In this document: positions 19,534 to 31,319 of the stretch, piece after piece
Layout of the letters: each line of letters opens with the position of its first letter
How positions within the stretch are numbered: position 1 is the first letter of the stretch
Source: Billgrantia tianxiuensis
GTDB lineage: Bacteria > Pseudomonadota > Gammaproteobacteria > Pseudomonadales > Halomonadaceae
Direction of reading: 5' to 3'
NCBI RefSeq assembly: GCF_009834345.1
Contig: NZ_CP035042.1
Location: 4,650,001 to 4,714,000, forward strand
Length of the DNA: 64,000 nucleotides
The notes under the pieces: generated by a model
Databases searched by the model: none
What the model was told of the DNA's origin: nothing
Seen by the model: only the letters and a program-made list of their open reading frames with translations
Program-made: the position numbers and the translations under genes

Positions 19534-20124
19534 CTAGTCCAGGGTAAGGCCAAGGTTGCTCACGCCACCGTTGCGACCCAGTTGCCGCAGCGCCTTCAAC
19601 GCTTCGCGGTCGAGTTCGCCTTCCACCGCTTCCAGCACGGCATCCTGGAAATCGTTCTCGTCCGCCATGAGTGGGTGCTCACGTACCAGCTTCGCCAGTC
19701 TGCTGGCATCTTCCTCGCCCTCGGTCAGCTCGATGTAGGCGCGCACACCGCCCTTGGAGATGCGGCTCACCTCGAGTACGGCATCGGCAGATTCGCCACG
19801 CAGTGTGTCGAGCAGCGAGGTCAACGCTACCACCACTTCCACGGCGCGCCGGATGCCGAAGCTGTCGTCCTCGGCAGGCGGCTCGAACTCGGCCAGCTTT
19901 TCGGCCTGGCGCTCGAAGTCGATGCGTGCCTCGCGCACGGCGAGCTGCTCCCACACCAGATCGAGTACCGCTCTCAGGCCTGCCGGGTTGCCCTCCCCCG
20001 TCATCTGCGCATAGAGGGTATAGTTGGGCAGCATTCGCTCGCACAGCGCCGCCATGAAGGCCTGCTGCTGACGCGATGGGAGAGCCTGGAGCCGCTCATG
20101 GAAGCCCCCTTTTGGCTGACTCAT
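19534..20124 (-). CDS. yjaG: YjaG family protein (DUF416)
   Basis: Cytoplasmic, mostly helical protein of 196 aa and unknown function. It opens with FHERLQALPSRQQQAFMAALCERMLPNY and contains DSFGIRRAVEVVVALTSLLD, both characteristic of DUF416. GAGGAG precedes the ATG at 20124, which decides against an in-frame start at 20229. The first 29 bases overlap the end of the upstream alkyltransferase-like gene in another frame. Confidence 0.85.
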   Translation of the reverse strand: MSQPKGGFHERLQALPSRQQQAFMAALCERMLPNYTLYAQMTGEGNPAGLRAVLDLVWEQLAVREARIDFERQAEKLAEFEPPAEDDSFGIRRAVEVVVALTSLLDTLRGESADAVLEVSRISKGGVRAYIELTEGEEDASRLAKLVREHPLMADENDFQDAVLEAVEGELDREALKALRQLGRNGGVSNLGLTLD

Positions 20125-20470
20125 GGATTCTCCTCGTGAATTGACGGTCAGATGAAAGGATGAGAGAAACCGCCCAGTCATGGCCACAGCGCTTCGGGGG
20201 CACACGCCCCCGCGCGTCGAACAATACACCCTCGGCGACCAGCCGTTGACGCTGCTCGATGGCCCCGGGATGATCGGCCAGCCGACGCGACGCGGTGATC
20301 ACCCGAAACCACGGCAGGTCATGATCTTCGGGAAGTTCGCGCAATGCCCGGGCTACCAGGCGCGGCGTGCCACCCTCGGTCATGGCGGCAATACGTCCGT
20401 AAGTGGTTACCCGCCCGGGCGGAATGGCGGCCAGAATGGTCAGAATCTGTTCGCGTAGTACCGGTTTCAT
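20096..20470 (-). CDS. Alkyltransferase-like protein (MGMT family, no acceptor cysteine)
   Basis: The 124-aa protein belongs to the O6-alkylguanine-DNA alkyltransferase family but has LPWFRVI where true MGMT has PCHRV, so the alkyl-accepting Cys is replaced by Trp. This is the mark of ATL (YbaZ/Atl1) proteins, which bind O6-alkylguanine and channel it to nucleotide-excision repair. The DNA-binding segment PPGRVTTYGRIAAM and the helix ARALRELPED are typical. The C-terminal part, after GVLFDARGRV, overlaps the yjaG start by 29 bases. Confidence 0.87.
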   Translation of the reverse strand: MKPVLREQILTILAAIPPGRVTTYGRIAAMTEGGTPRLVARALRELPEDHDLPWFRVITASRRLADHPGAIEQRQRLVAEGVLFDARGRVPPKRCGHDWAVSLILSSDRQFTRRIHESAKRGLP

Positions 20471-20521
20471 GTACGCTGCCGCTCCCCTGATTGCGTGTCA
20501 CTCCTGAATGGCGAGGTTTCC

Positions 20522-21217
20522 ATGCATCTGCATCTGCTTCAACACAGCCCGCATCACGGCCCGGGACGGATCTCCGACTGGCTGACCAGCATGGGACACA
20601 GTCACACCGTCTTTCACCTCTACGCCGATGAAGCACCGCCCAGCCTGGCCGATGGCGATGCACTGATCCTGCTCGACGGGCCAATGGATATCCTCGACGA
20701 TGCCCGCTATCCCTGGCTCAAGCGCGAGCGCAAGCTGATCGCCAAGGCGCTGGACGGCAACAAGCCGCTGCTCGGTATCGGCATGGGCGCCAGGATGATC
20801 GCTGCCGAACTCGGTGCCACAGTGGGCCGTGGCACCTTCGCCGAGGTCGGCTGGCATGAGGTGACCCTGGCTCCCGAGAGCCCTTTCGATCTGCCTGAGC
20901 GGTTTACCGCTTTCATGTGGCATCGCGATGTCTTCGCCCTGCCCGACGATGCTCTGCCGCTCGGCGGCAGCCTGGGCAGCCCGGTCCAGGGTTTTGCTTG
21001 GGATGCGGGGCGTGCCCTAGGGCTGCTGTGCCATTTCGAAGTGACCCACGCCAGCGTCAGCGAACTGCTGGCGAACGACGAGCAGCCGGAAGGCAGCGAG
21101 GCCAGCCCCCACGCGCAACCCGCCGAAAGCATCCTGGCCGATGGGCGGCGCTTCGACCGTCTGGCCCCTCTGCTCGACCGCCTGCTTAGCCAATGGATAC
21201 GCAGTGCAGCGGCTTGA
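20522..21217 (+). CDS. Class I glutamine amidotransferase homologue lacking the catalytic cysteine
   Basis: The 231-aa protein has the fold of the GMP-synthase-like amidotransferase family: LILLDGPMDI, the elbow motif, FMWHRDVFALP and HFEVTHASVSELL. At the nucleophile elbow the expected GICLGAQ reads GIGMGAR, so Cys is replaced by Met, while the His (LCHFEV) is kept. It should therefore not hydrolyse glutamine in the usual way. The start at 20522 has GGCGAGG upstream. It is divergent from the ATL gene and convergent with selU. A binding or regulatory role is inference. Confidence 0.75.
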   Translation: MHLHLLQHSPHHGPGRISDWLTSMGHSHTVFHLYADEAPPSLADGDALILLDGPMDILDDARYPWLKRERKLIAKALDGNKPLLGIGMGARMIAAELGATVGRGTFAEVGWHEVTLAPESPFDLPERFTAFMWHRDVFALPDDALPLGGSLGSPVQGFAWDAGRALGLLCHFEVTHASVSELLANDEQPEGSEASPHAQPAESILADGRRFDRLAPLLDRLLSQWIRSAAA

Positions 21218-21224
21218 TTCTGCG

Positions 21225-22346
21225 TCAGGCTGGCTGGGGCCGCCCGCTAGGCTGGCGTGCGGCCTCTTGCGTCCACGAGCGTGCCGCTTCCAGGCAGCTG
21301 TCCCAGTCCCCCACGTGCAGGAAGCGCCCGGGATCGCGCTTTTCCAACTGGTAGCGGTACATGGGGTCATAGTATTCGGTGAGCAGCGGCGCCAGCCAGG
21401 CCTCGTGGGCCTGGCGATTGCCGCGCTCATGCTCGCGGAAGGCAAGCTGCTGCAGCCGCTGGAGGCGTGCCAGCCGCGCATGTCCGAGGCGCTTCTTCAG
21501 CCTCGCCAGCGCACTCGAGAGCTGCTTGCGCATCAGCGTCCAGCCCAACCACTCGCCGAATTGCTGGCGATAGATCGCCCATAGATCGTCGATATAATCC
21601 TTGTGGATCTGCTCCAGACGCCAATCGAGGGGCATCTCCACCCGCACCCGCGGGGCTCGCTCCATCGCCCGCCAGAAGGTGAGCGGCACGTTGGCCGCAC
21701 CGATATGGCGCGACTCGTCCTCCACCACCAGCGGACCGGGCAATGCCAGCAGGCTCACTCCCATGGCATGTTCGAAGTCGATCTGGCTGGGCGCCGGCAG
21801 CGGATGCCTGCCGAAGGCCGATCCCTTGTGCCGGGCGCACCCTTCGAGGTCGAGCCCGTTGGGCAGCGCCTGCACCAGCGCCGTCTTGGCACAACCGGTC
21901 AGTCCACCGACTACCAGCAGCGGCTGCTCGGCTGCCGCGTCGATGCGTTGGCACAGCGCCTGGCGCATCGCTTTCCAGCCGCCGCGAATGCGTGGCCTCT
22001 CCACGCCGCTCTCGGCCAGCCACTGCTGGGCGATCTGCGAGCGCAGCCCACCACGGTAGCAATAGATGATCGCATCGGGATGTGCCTCAACCAGGCGCTG
22101 CCAAGCCCCGATGCGTGCCTCTCGAATACCGCCGCTGACCAGCCGTTGGCCCAGCTCGATTGCCGCTTGCTGGCCGCGCTGCTTGTACTCGATACCCACC
22201 AGACGACGCTCCTCGTCGTCCATCAGCGGCAGGTTGACTGCTCCAGGCAGGCTGCCCTGGGCGAACTCCACCGGAGCCCGCACGTCGACCAGTACATGCC
22301 CCTGGCGCAACAGGGAGAGATCGGGCTCGATCAAGGGCAGGTTCAC
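21225..22346 (-). CDS. selU: tRNA 2-selenouridine synthase
   Basis: Replaces sulfur by selenium in 2-thiouridine at the tRNA wobble position (also called mnmH), using selenophosphate. The 373-aa protein has an N-terminal rhodanese domain with the active Cys96 in IIYCYRGGLRS and a P-loop domain (GGLTGCAKTAL). Its start overlaps the selD stop by four bases, and the two make a functional pair. No selA or selB is present in the window, so selenium use for selenoproteins cannot be judged here. Confidence 0.94.
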   Translation of the reverse strand: MNLPLIEPDLSLLRQGHVLVDVRAPVEFAQGSLPGAVNLPLMDDEERRLVGIEYKQRGQQAAIELGQRLVSGGIREARIGAWQRLVEAHPDAIIYCYRGGLRSQIAQQWLAESGVERPRIRGGWKAMRQALCQRIDAAAEQPLLVVGGLTGCAKTALVQALPNGLDLEGCARHKGSAFGRHPLPAPSQIDFEHAMGVSLLALPGPLVVEDESRHIGAANVPLTFWRAMERAPRVRVEMPLDWRLEQIHKDYIDDLWAIYRQQFGEWLGWTLMRKQLSSALARLKKRLGHARLARLQRLQQLAFREHERGNRQAHEAWLAPLLTEYYDPMYRYQLEKRDPGRFLHVGDWDSCLEAARSWTQEAARQPSGRPQPA

Positions 22347-23380
22347 CCGCGTACCTCGATCAGCGCCTGCCCATCGGCCTTGACCACTTCACCGAACGGC
22401 ACCAGCTCGATACCGTGCTCGCGGCCGATGCGCTCGACGTCGTCCTCCCACGAGGGGTGCACCGAAAGCAGCAGCCCACCGGAGGTCTGCGGATCGCACA
22501 GCCACTGCCAGTGCGGCTCGTCCATGTCCTTCAGCGCCGCTCCCAGGGCGTTGCGATTGCGATGAGTGCCGCCGGGCACCGCGCCTCGGCGACGATAGGC
22601 CTCGGCCTCGGCCAGTCGCGGCAGGCGCCGAAAATCGATGCGCGCCGCCACGCCGCTGGCCTGGCACACTTCGGAGAGATGCCCGGCAAGGCCGAAGCCG
22701 GTGACGTCGGTCATGGCGTGTACCCCCTTGACCTTGGCCAGGGCCATGCCGATCTGGTTGGACTGCAGCATGGTTTCCCGGGCCAGGGTCTGGTGCCCGG
22801 ATTCCAGCAGGCCCTGCTTCTCGGCGGTCGTAAGGAAGCCCACGCCCAGCGGCTTGGTCAGGAACAGCAGGTCGCCCACCTGGGCGCCCTTGTTGAGCTT
22901 GAGATGCTCGAGGTCGACCAGGCCGTTGACCGCCAGGCCGAAGATCGGCTCGGGCGCGTCGATGGAGTGCCCACCGGCCAGGGCCAGACCCAGCTCGCGG
23001 CATACACCCTGGGCGCCGGCCACCACGTCGCCGGCAATCTCCGGCCCCAGCTTGTCCAGCGGCCAACCGAGGATGCCCAGCGCCAGTACCGGCCTGCCGC
23101 CCATGGCATAGACATCACTGATGGCGTTGGTGGCCGCGATACGGCCGAAATCGAAGGGATCGTCGACGATCGGCATGAAGAAGTCGGTGGTGGCGATCAT
23201 GCCGCGGCCATCGCCCAGGTCGTACACGGCCGCATCCTCGCGGCCCTCGTTGCCTACGATCAGACGCGAATGGGTTGCCCCGGGCCCGGCCTTGGCCAGG
23301 ATGCCGTCGAGTACGTCAGGGGCTATCTTGCAGCCGCAGCCGGCGCCGTGGCTGTATTGTGTCAGGCGAATCGCGCTCAT
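22343..23380 (-). CDS. selD: Selenide, water dikinase
   Basis: Makes selenophosphate from selenide and ATP. The 345-aa protein contains GAGCGCK near the N-terminus, so the active residue is Cys rather than selenocysteine, and the glycine-rich ATP-binding segments (TTDFFMPIVDDPFDFGRIAATNAISDVYAMGG) are complete. AGGAGA precedes the ATG. It is coupled to selU downstream, which consumes its product. Confidence 0.96.
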   Translation of the reverse strand: MSAIRLTQYSHGAGCGCKIAPDVLDGILAKAGPGATHSRLIVGNEGREDAAVYDLGDGRGMIATTDFFMPIVDDPFDFGRIAATNAISDVYAMGGRPVLALGILGWPLDKLGPEIAGDVVAGAQGVCRELGLALAGGHSIDAPEPIFGLAVNGLVDLEHLKLNKGAQVGDLLFLTKPLGVGFLTTAEKQGLLESGHQTLARETMLQSNQIGMALAKVKGVHAMTDVTGFGLAGHLSEVCQASGVAARIDFRRLPRLAEAEAYRRRGAVPGGTHRNRNALGAALKDMDEPHWQWLCDPQTSGGLLLSVHPSWEDDVERIGREHGIELVPFGEVVKADGQALIEVRG

Positions 23381-23434
23381 CTCGTTCTCCTTGGCAGTTC
23401 ACACCCCATTCTATCGCAGTGGGACGTCGTTGCC

Positions 23435-24811
23435 TCACAGTGCCTCGAGGGCATCGGTCAACTTGTCCACGATGACGACCTCCATGCCGTCGGGAGAGCG
23501 CTTCGGAGCATTGGCACGCGGCACGATGGCACGGGTGAAGCCGTGTTTGGCGGCTTCGACGATGCGCTCCTGCCCGCTGGGCACGGGACGGATCTCGCCG
23601 GAAAGCCCCACTTCACCGAAAGCCACCAGCTCGCGTGGCAAAGGGCGGTTCTGCAGGCTGGATACAACCGCCAGCAGCACCGCCAGGTCGGCGCTGGTCT
23701 CGAGCACCTTGACCCCACCGACCACGTTGAGGAAGACGTCCTGGTCGCCGGTGAACAACCCGCCATGGCGATGCAGCACCGCTAGCAGCATGGCCAGGCG
23801 GTTCTGGTCGAGACCCACCGCTACCCGCCGCGGATTGCCCAGTGCCGACTCGTCGAGCAGCGCCTGCACTTCCACCAGCAGCGGCCGCGTGCCCTCCCAC
23901 ACCACCATCACCAGGCTGCCTGGTGACTGCTCCTCGCTGCGCGAGAGGAAGATGGCGCTGGGATTCTTTACTTCCTTGAGCCCGTGCTCGAGCATGGCGA
24001 ACACGCCGAGCTCGTTGACCGCGCCGAAGCGGTTCTTCTGCCCGCGCAGGGTGCGAAAGCGCGAATCGGCACCACCTTCGAGCAGCAGCGAGGCATCGAT
24101 CATGTGCTCCAGCACCTTGGGTCCGGCCAGGGTGCCATCCTTGGTCACGTGCCCCACCAGCAGCAACACGGTATTGGACTGCTTGGCGAAGCGCGTCAGC
24201 ACCGCGGCAGACTCGCGCACCTGAGCCACGCCGCCGGGCGCCGAGGCAATGTCTTCCAGGTGCATGGTCTGGATCGAGTCGATGATCAGTATCTCGGGAC
24301 GCTCGCGCTCGGCCACGGCCAGCACCGTCTCGACGCTGGTTTCAGCCAGCATTTTCAGCCCTTGGGTGGGCAACTGCAGCCGATGGGCGCGCATCGCCAC
24401 CTGCGAAAGCGATTCCTCACCGGTGACGTAGAGCACTTTGCGTGCCTGGGCCAGTTTGCAGGCGGTCTGCAACAGCAGCGTCGATTTACCAGCCCCGGGG
24501 TGCCCACCAAGCAACACTGCCGACCCCGGCACCAGGCCGCCGCCCAGTACACGGTCGAACTCACCGAAGGTCGATGAGAGTCGTGGCACCTCGGTGAGGT
24601 CCACGCTGCCCAGGTCGACGACCTCCTTCGACAGGGTGCCGGCATAGCCGGAGCGCCCCGCACCACTCGAGGCAGCAGCTCCGGGGCGGGAGGTAGCGAG
24701 CCTCACTTCGCTCAAGGTGTTCCACTCCAGGCAGCTCGAACACTGCCCCTGCCACTTGCGATACTCCGCCCCGCATTCGGTACAGACGAAGGCACTCTTC
24801 GCTTTGGCCAT
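23435..24811 (-). CDS. radA: DNA repair protein RadA
   Basis: RecA-like helicase that promotes branch migration during recombination (458 aa). In order: a four-Cys zinc finger (CTECG and CSSC in the first 35 residues), Walker A GGHPGAGKST, the RadA-specific motif KNRFG, and a C-terminal Lon-protease-like domain (LSGEIRPVPSGQERIVEAAKHGF) with no need for catalytic activity. GGAGAGAGG precedes the ATG. It lies 54 bases upstream of selD's start on the same strand, with no terminator seen between. Confidence 0.96.
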   Translation of the reverse strand: MAKAKSAFVCTECGAEYRKWQGQCSSCLEWNTLSEVRLATSRPGAAASSGAGRSGYAGTLSKEVVDLGSVDLTEVPRLSSTFGEFDRVLGGGLVPGSAVLLGGHPGAGKSTLLLQTACKLAQARKVLYVTGEESLSQVAMRAHRLQLPTQGLKMLAETSVETVLAVAERERPEILIIDSIQTMHLEDIASAPGGVAQVRESAAVLTRFAKQSNTVLLLVGHVTKDGTLAGPKVLEHMIDASLLLEGGADSRFRTLRGQKNRFGAVNELGVFAMLEHGLKEVKNPSAIFLSRSEEQSPGSLVMVVWEGTRPLLVEVQALLDESALGNPRRVAVGLDQNRLAMLLAVLHRHGGLFTGDQDVFLNVVGGVKVLETSADLAVLLAVVSSLQNRPLPRELVAFGEVGLSGEIRPVPSGQERIVEAAKHGFTRAIVPRANAPKRSPDGMEVVIVDKLTDALEAL

Positions 24812-24867
24812 GCTGGCCTCTCTCCGGCTTCTGTGTGCGGGCCATTCTAACAGGACGGCCAGATGCG

Positions 24868-24893
24868 CGAAGGCGGCCAGTAGGCCGCCTTCG
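24868..24893 (-). terminator. Hairpin after the NlpE-like gene (possible terminator)
   Basis: A perfect 11-bp stem (CGAAGGCGGCC/GGCCGCCTTCG) with a 4-base loop lies between the lipoprotein gene and radA. It has no T run on the minus strand, so termination is uncertain. Confidence 0.4.
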
Positions 24894-24913
24894 ATACTGC
24901 CTGACGTCAGGAC

Positions 24914-25363
24914 TTACTGACGCTGCAGCTGCAAAGCTTCGTTATTCTGGAAGCGCCGACGCTGAGGATCGATCAGCTCGAGAGTCTGTTCGTCCACACG
25001 CAGGAAGTAGTAGATCTGGCCTTCGCCATCCGGCGTCAGCTCGTAGACCGTGGCGTCGGGATCGACTGCCGTACCGCTGAGCACTTCCCAGTTTCCGGCA
25101 TACTCTTCATCTGGCGGATCTTGGGGATGCTCCCGGTAGCTGGCACGCAGATCGAAGGTACGCTCCTCGGGTGCACCCTGTTCATCGCCACGCAGCGCCA
25201 CGTTAAGGTCGATACCCGCACAGTTGCGGCAAGGCAGGGTACCTTGATAAACGACTTCGGCATCGTCCATGGCCATGTCGGCACGATCATCAGCCGGGCC
25301 GGCTGCACAACCGGCCAGGAAAGCCAGCATGGCCGAGCCAGCCAGCAGGGTCCTCACTTGCAT
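24914..25363 (-). CDS. NlpE-like copper-resistance lipoprotein
   Basis: Small outer-membrane-type lipoprotein (149 aa). The lipobox LAGC at residues 16-19 predicts signal peptidase II processing at Cys19; the next residues AA do not include an Asp retention signal. The body matches the NlpE N-terminal domain: YQGTLPCRNCAGIDLNVAL with its CxxC. In E. coli, NlpE senses surface contact and copper and signals to Cpx; that role is not shown here. AGGAGTG precedes the ATG. It lacks the C-terminal domain of E. coli NlpE. Confidence 0.82.
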   Translation of the reverse strand: MQVRTLLAGSAMLAFLAGCAAGPADDRADMAMDDAEVVYQGTLPCRNCAGIDLNVALRGDEQGAPEERTFDLRASYREHPQDPPDEEYAGNWEVLSGTAVDPDATVYELTPDGEGQIYYFLRVDEQTLELIDPQRRRFQNNEALQLQRQ

Positions 25364-25468
25364 TTGCTCACTCCTAACCTATGGGTTTGTCGCCATGTAC
25401 CGTATGTTAGCGTAGGTCACAGCATAAACCCTTAACGCGCTGGCAGACAGTCTCGCTGCGCATACCGG

Positions 25469-26365
25469 TCATACACTGCCCGAATAGACATGCATGAACA
25501 CCAGGGCCAGCACGAGGGGCATCACCACCAGGCTTCCCAGATTGCCGATCAGCACCAGAGAGGCGACCTTATGGGGCTCCTGGCGATACTGCTCGGCTAC
25601 CAGGTAGTTGAGCACGGCCGGGGGCAGCGCGGCAAACACCCACAGCGTTGCGGCTTGCAGCCCCGTCAGCTCCAGCCACAGGATCATCGGAGCGGCCAGC
25701 ACGAGCCCCGACAATGGACACAACAGGGCGCCAAGCAGTCCGGTTCTCCAATCGCCGAAGTCGATATCGAGCATGCGCACCCCGAGAGCGAACAGCATCA
25801 GTGGGATGCACACCCCACCCAACATATGCATTGCCTCGAGCAGCCACCCGGGCAACGGCACACCGCCCAGGTTGACGCCCAGCCCCGCCAGGCTGGCCAG
25901 CACGATCGGCATCCTCAACAAGCGCCACAGCGGTGTGCGCGGGCTGAGCATATAAAGACCTACCGAGAAGTGCAGCAGCATCTCGACGATGAACACCACC
26001 ACCGCCGCAGGCAGCGCTGCCTCACCGAAGGCGAGCACCAGTAGAGGGATGCCCATGTTGCCGGAATTGTTGAACATCATCGGCGGTAAGAAGGTCTTGG
26101 GCTCGAGCTTGAGCACCCTGACCAGCGGCCACAGCACCAGACCCGAGCCCAGCACCACGACGGCCGCCCCCAGCGCCAGGCCCGCGTACTCTGCCAGCGG
26201 AGCTTGCCGGTCCGCCAGCACCGCGAACACCAGCATGGGCACGAAGATCTCCATGTTGAGAGTGTTCAGGCTGCGTATGTCCGGGGTACGAAAACGGCCG
26301 TAGAGGGTGCCGCAACCGGCGATCAGGAATACCGGCAGCAGCGTGGCAATGATCTGGGCAGTCAT
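25469..26365 (-). CDS. AEC family transporter
   Basis: Inner-membrane carrier of the auxin-efflux-carrier (AEC) family, 298 aa, with about ten hydrophobic helices in two repeats. Family features include the N-terminal LLPVFLIAGCGTLYGR, NNSGNMGIPL near the middle of the first repeat and the C-terminal LPPAVLNYLVAEQY. Substrates in bacteria are often dicarboxylates such as malate, but none can be assigned. It is divergent from hisC, and no clear ribosome-binding site is visible. Confidence 0.85.
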   Translation of the reverse strand: MTAQIIATLLPVFLIAGCGTLYGRFRTPDIRSLNTLNMEIFVPMLVFAVLADRQAPLAEYAGLALGAAVVVLGSGLVLWPLVRVLKLEPKTFLPPMMFNNSGNMGIPLLVLAFGEAALPAAVVVFIVEMLLHFSVGLYMLSPRTPLWRLLRMPIVLASLAGLGVNLGGVPLPGWLLEAMHMLGGVCIPLMLFALGVRMLDIDFGDWRTGLLGALLCPLSGLVLAAPMILWLELTGLQAATLWVFAALPPAVLNYLVAEQYRQEPHKVASLVLIGNLGSLVVMPLVLALVFMHVYSGSV

Positions 26366-26480
26366 GTATGGGTTCCAGCGTCCACGCGAAAGCGCCTAGG
26401 CTAGCACGCTACCGGCTTGCGCGGTCAGGCCGCAGCGGTCAACATGGCCTAAAGTTCCCTCCAACGAGTGACGAAACACC

Positions 26481-27536
26481 ATGAGCCAGTTCTGGAGCCC
26501 GGCGGTGCGCGAGCTGACGCCTTATGTCCCGGGTGAACAGCCACGCGAGAAGCTGATCAAGCTCAACACCAATGAGAACCCCTACCCGCCGGCCCCCGGC
26601 GTCGAGGCAGTGCTGCGCGAGTACCCGGTCGACCACTTGCGTCTCTATCCCGATCCTCAATCCCTGGCTTTGCGCCAGGCACTTGCCCGGGAGTACGGAG
26701 TGGAAGCGGAGCAGGTCTTCGTGGGCAACGGTTCCGATGAGGTGCTGGCCCTGGCCTTCCAGGCCTTCTTCTGCCACGACCGTCCGCTCGAGATGCCCGA
26801 GATCACCTACAGCTTCTACCCAGTCTACTGCAAGCTGTATGGCATCGAGCGTCGCGCTCTACCGCTGGATCAGCAGTGGCGGGTCGATCTCGATGCCTTC
26901 ACCACCGAGAGCGGCGGCGCCATTTTCGCCAATCCCAACGCGCCCACGGCACATGGCCATCCACGGGAGGCCATTGCTACGCTGCTCGAGCGACTGACGG
27001 ACCAGGTCGTGCTGGTCGATGAGGCCTATGTCGATTTCGGCGGAGAAAGTGCCGTGCCGCTGATCGAGCGTTACCCCAACCTGCTGGTGACGGGAACCTT
27101 CTCGAAGTCGCGCAGCCTGGCCGGTCTGCGTCTGGGCTACGCCATCGGTTCGCGTGAGCTGATCGAAGGCCTCGAACGGGTCAAGGATTCCTTTAACTCC
27201 TACCCCATCGACAGTCTGGCCAGTGCGCTCGGAATCGCCTCACTGGAGGACCGTGAGCACTTCGACGCTTGTCGCGAACGAGTCATCACCACTCGCGAAC
27301 GTACCGTTCGCCGTCTGGCCGAGCTCGGCTTCGAAGTACTGCCTTCTCAGGCCAACTTCGTTCTCGCGCGCCACTCACGGCACGATGCGGCGCAGCTCTT
27401 CGTCGGCCTTCGCGAGCGAGGCATCCTGGTGCGTCACTTCAACACCGACGCCCTGCGTGGCTTCCTGCGCATTTCGATTGGCACCGACGACGAAATGGAT
27501 AGCCTGATCGAGGTCTTCGAGCTGCTCTGCCGTTGA
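26481..27536 (+). CDS. hisC: Histidinol-phosphate aminotransferase
   Basis: PLP aminotransferase converting imidazole-acetol phosphate to histidinol phosphate (351 aa). LNTNENPYPP is the HisC N-terminal signature, and the PLP Lys is in TGTFSKSRSLAGLRLGY. It lies 7.5 kb from the hisBHAF group in its own unit, ended by a strong terminator. Gammaproteobacteria often carry two hisC copies, so another may exist elsewhere. Confidence 0.93.
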   Translation: MSQFWSPAVRELTPYVPGEQPREKLIKLNTNENPYPPAPGVEAVLREYPVDHLRLYPDPQSLALRQALAREYGVEAEQVFVGNGSDEVLALAFQAFFCHDRPLEMPEITYSFYPVYCKLYGIERRALPLDQQWRVDLDAFTTESGGAIFANPNAPTAHGHPREAIATLLERLTDQVVLVDEAYVDFGGESAVPLIERYPNLLVTGTFSKSRSLAGLRLGYAIGSRELIEGLERVKDSFNSYPIDSLASALGIASLEDREHFDACRERVITTRERTVRRLAELGFEVLPSQANFVLARHSRHDAAQLFVGLRERGILVRHFNTDALRGFLRISIGTDDEMDSLIEVFELLCR

Positions 27537-27541
27537 CTCAT

Positions 27542-27575
27542 CGCTATGGGCGCTACCAAGCGCCCATAGCGTTCC
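27542..27575 (+). terminator. Terminator after hisC
   Basis: Perfect 13-bp stem (27542-27554 with 27559-27571), ACCA loop, then TTCC. It is 5 bases after the hisC stop. The T run is very short, so it may be partial. Confidence 0.6.
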
Positions 27576-27588
27576 GGAGACTCTCACC

Positions 27589-27993
27589 ATGCCCACCTCG
27601 CCCCTTCCTCTGTCGGGCATCCACCATGTCGCCCTGATCACTGCTGATTATCGCCGTGCCAAACGCTTCTACCTTGAAGTGCTTGGTGCCGAGATTCTCA
27701 ATGAAACCTACCGCGCCGAGCGCGACAGCCACAAGCTGGACCTGAGGCTGCCCGGCGGCATCCAGTTGGAACTCTTCTCGTTTCCCGAGCCGCCGGAGCG
27801 CCTCAGCTACCCCGAGGCCTGTGGCTGGCGCCACCTTGCCCTGGCCACCACCGATCTGGACGCTTGCGTGAAGGTGCTCGAGGCGCGCGGTGTCACCCCC
27901 GAGCCCATTCGAGTCGATGCCCTGACGGGCTCGCGCTTCACCTTTTTGAGTGACCCCGATGGGACCCCCATCGAGCTTTACCAAGTGAGCTGA
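27589..27993 (+). CDS. VOC family protein, YaeR/GloA2-like
   Basis: Vicinal-oxygen-chelate fold protein of 134 aa with two beta-alpha-beta-beta-beta modules. IHHVALITADYRRAKRFYLEVLGA and WRHLALATTDLDACVKVLEARGV are the module starts, and the metal-binding His/Glu positions (HHVAL, QLELFSF, RHLAL, PIELYQ) are preserved, as in YaeR. It is glyoxalase-I-like, but the true substrate is unknown. It lies 52 bases after hisC, behind a terminator, and ends just before the rRNA terminator array. Confidence 0.87.
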   Translation: MPTSPLPLSGIHHVALITADYRRAKRFYLEVLGAEILNETYRAERDSHKLDLRLPGGIQLELFSFPEPPERLSYPEACGWRHLALATTDLDACVKVLEARGVTPEPIRVDALTGSRFTFLSDPDGTPIELYQVS

Positions 27994-28003
27994 CAGGCAT
28001 GAA

Positions 28004-28036
28004 AAAAACCGAGCACTGTCGTACTCGGTTTTTGGG
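28004..28036. terminator. Bidirectional terminator between yaeR-like gene and rRNA operon
   Basis: Stem AAAAACCGAG/CTCGGTTTTT with a 10-base loop, T run on both strands. It is the last of three successive hairpins downstream of the 5S gene and also stops the convergent VOC gene. Confidence 0.85.
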
Positions 28037-28042
28037 GAGTGA

Positions 28043-28233
28043 TGCCTGACGATGTCCAGGGCGGCTCTCCGCGACTCTCCATGGGAGGCCCCTCAGACGG
28101 CGAAACCCCGACCAGTTGGCCGGGGTTGCTGAAAAGATGCCTGACGATGTCCAGGGCGGCTCCCCGCGACTCTCCATGGGAGGCCCCTAAACGGCGAAAC
28201 CCAGCCTCTTGCGAAGCTGGGTTTCTGAAAAGA
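28043..28233 (-). repeat. Two tandem 95/96-bp modules: 5S-tail copy plus terminator hairpin
   Basis: Two units begin at 28043 and 28138, and the true 5S 3' end follows at 28234, keeping the same period. Each unit repeats the 5S tail TGCCTGACGATG, a GC-rich block ending ATGGGAGGCCCC (also like 5S), a hairpin (28104-28127 in the first; 28197-28224 in the second) and CTGAAAAGA. The hairpins have different stem sequences (AACCCCG and AAACCCAGC), so the modules are diverged copies. They probably act as serial rRNA terminators. Confidence 0.75.
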
Positions 28234-28351
28234 TGCCTGACGATGACCTACTCTCGCATGGGGAGGCCCCACACTACCATCGGCGCTGAGCGGTTTCACT
28301 GCTGAGTTCGGCATGGGATCAGGTGGTTCCCACTCGCTATGGTCGTCAGGC
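28234..28351 (-). rRNA. rrf: 5S ribosomal RNA
   Basis: About 118 bases; 5' GCCTGACGACC and 3' GTCAGGCA pair as the terminal stem. The internal CCATGCCGAACTCAGCAGTG segment is the conserved 5S core. Ends are accurate to a few bases. Confidence 0.95.
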
Positions 28352-28432
28352 GAAAACGGTTGGAATCATGCCGACGCTACGTCTCGTCGTATCCGTCAAT
28401 TGCGCGCGATGCGCAGACCCCTTGGGGTTATA

Positions 28433-31319
<2,887 letters not shown>

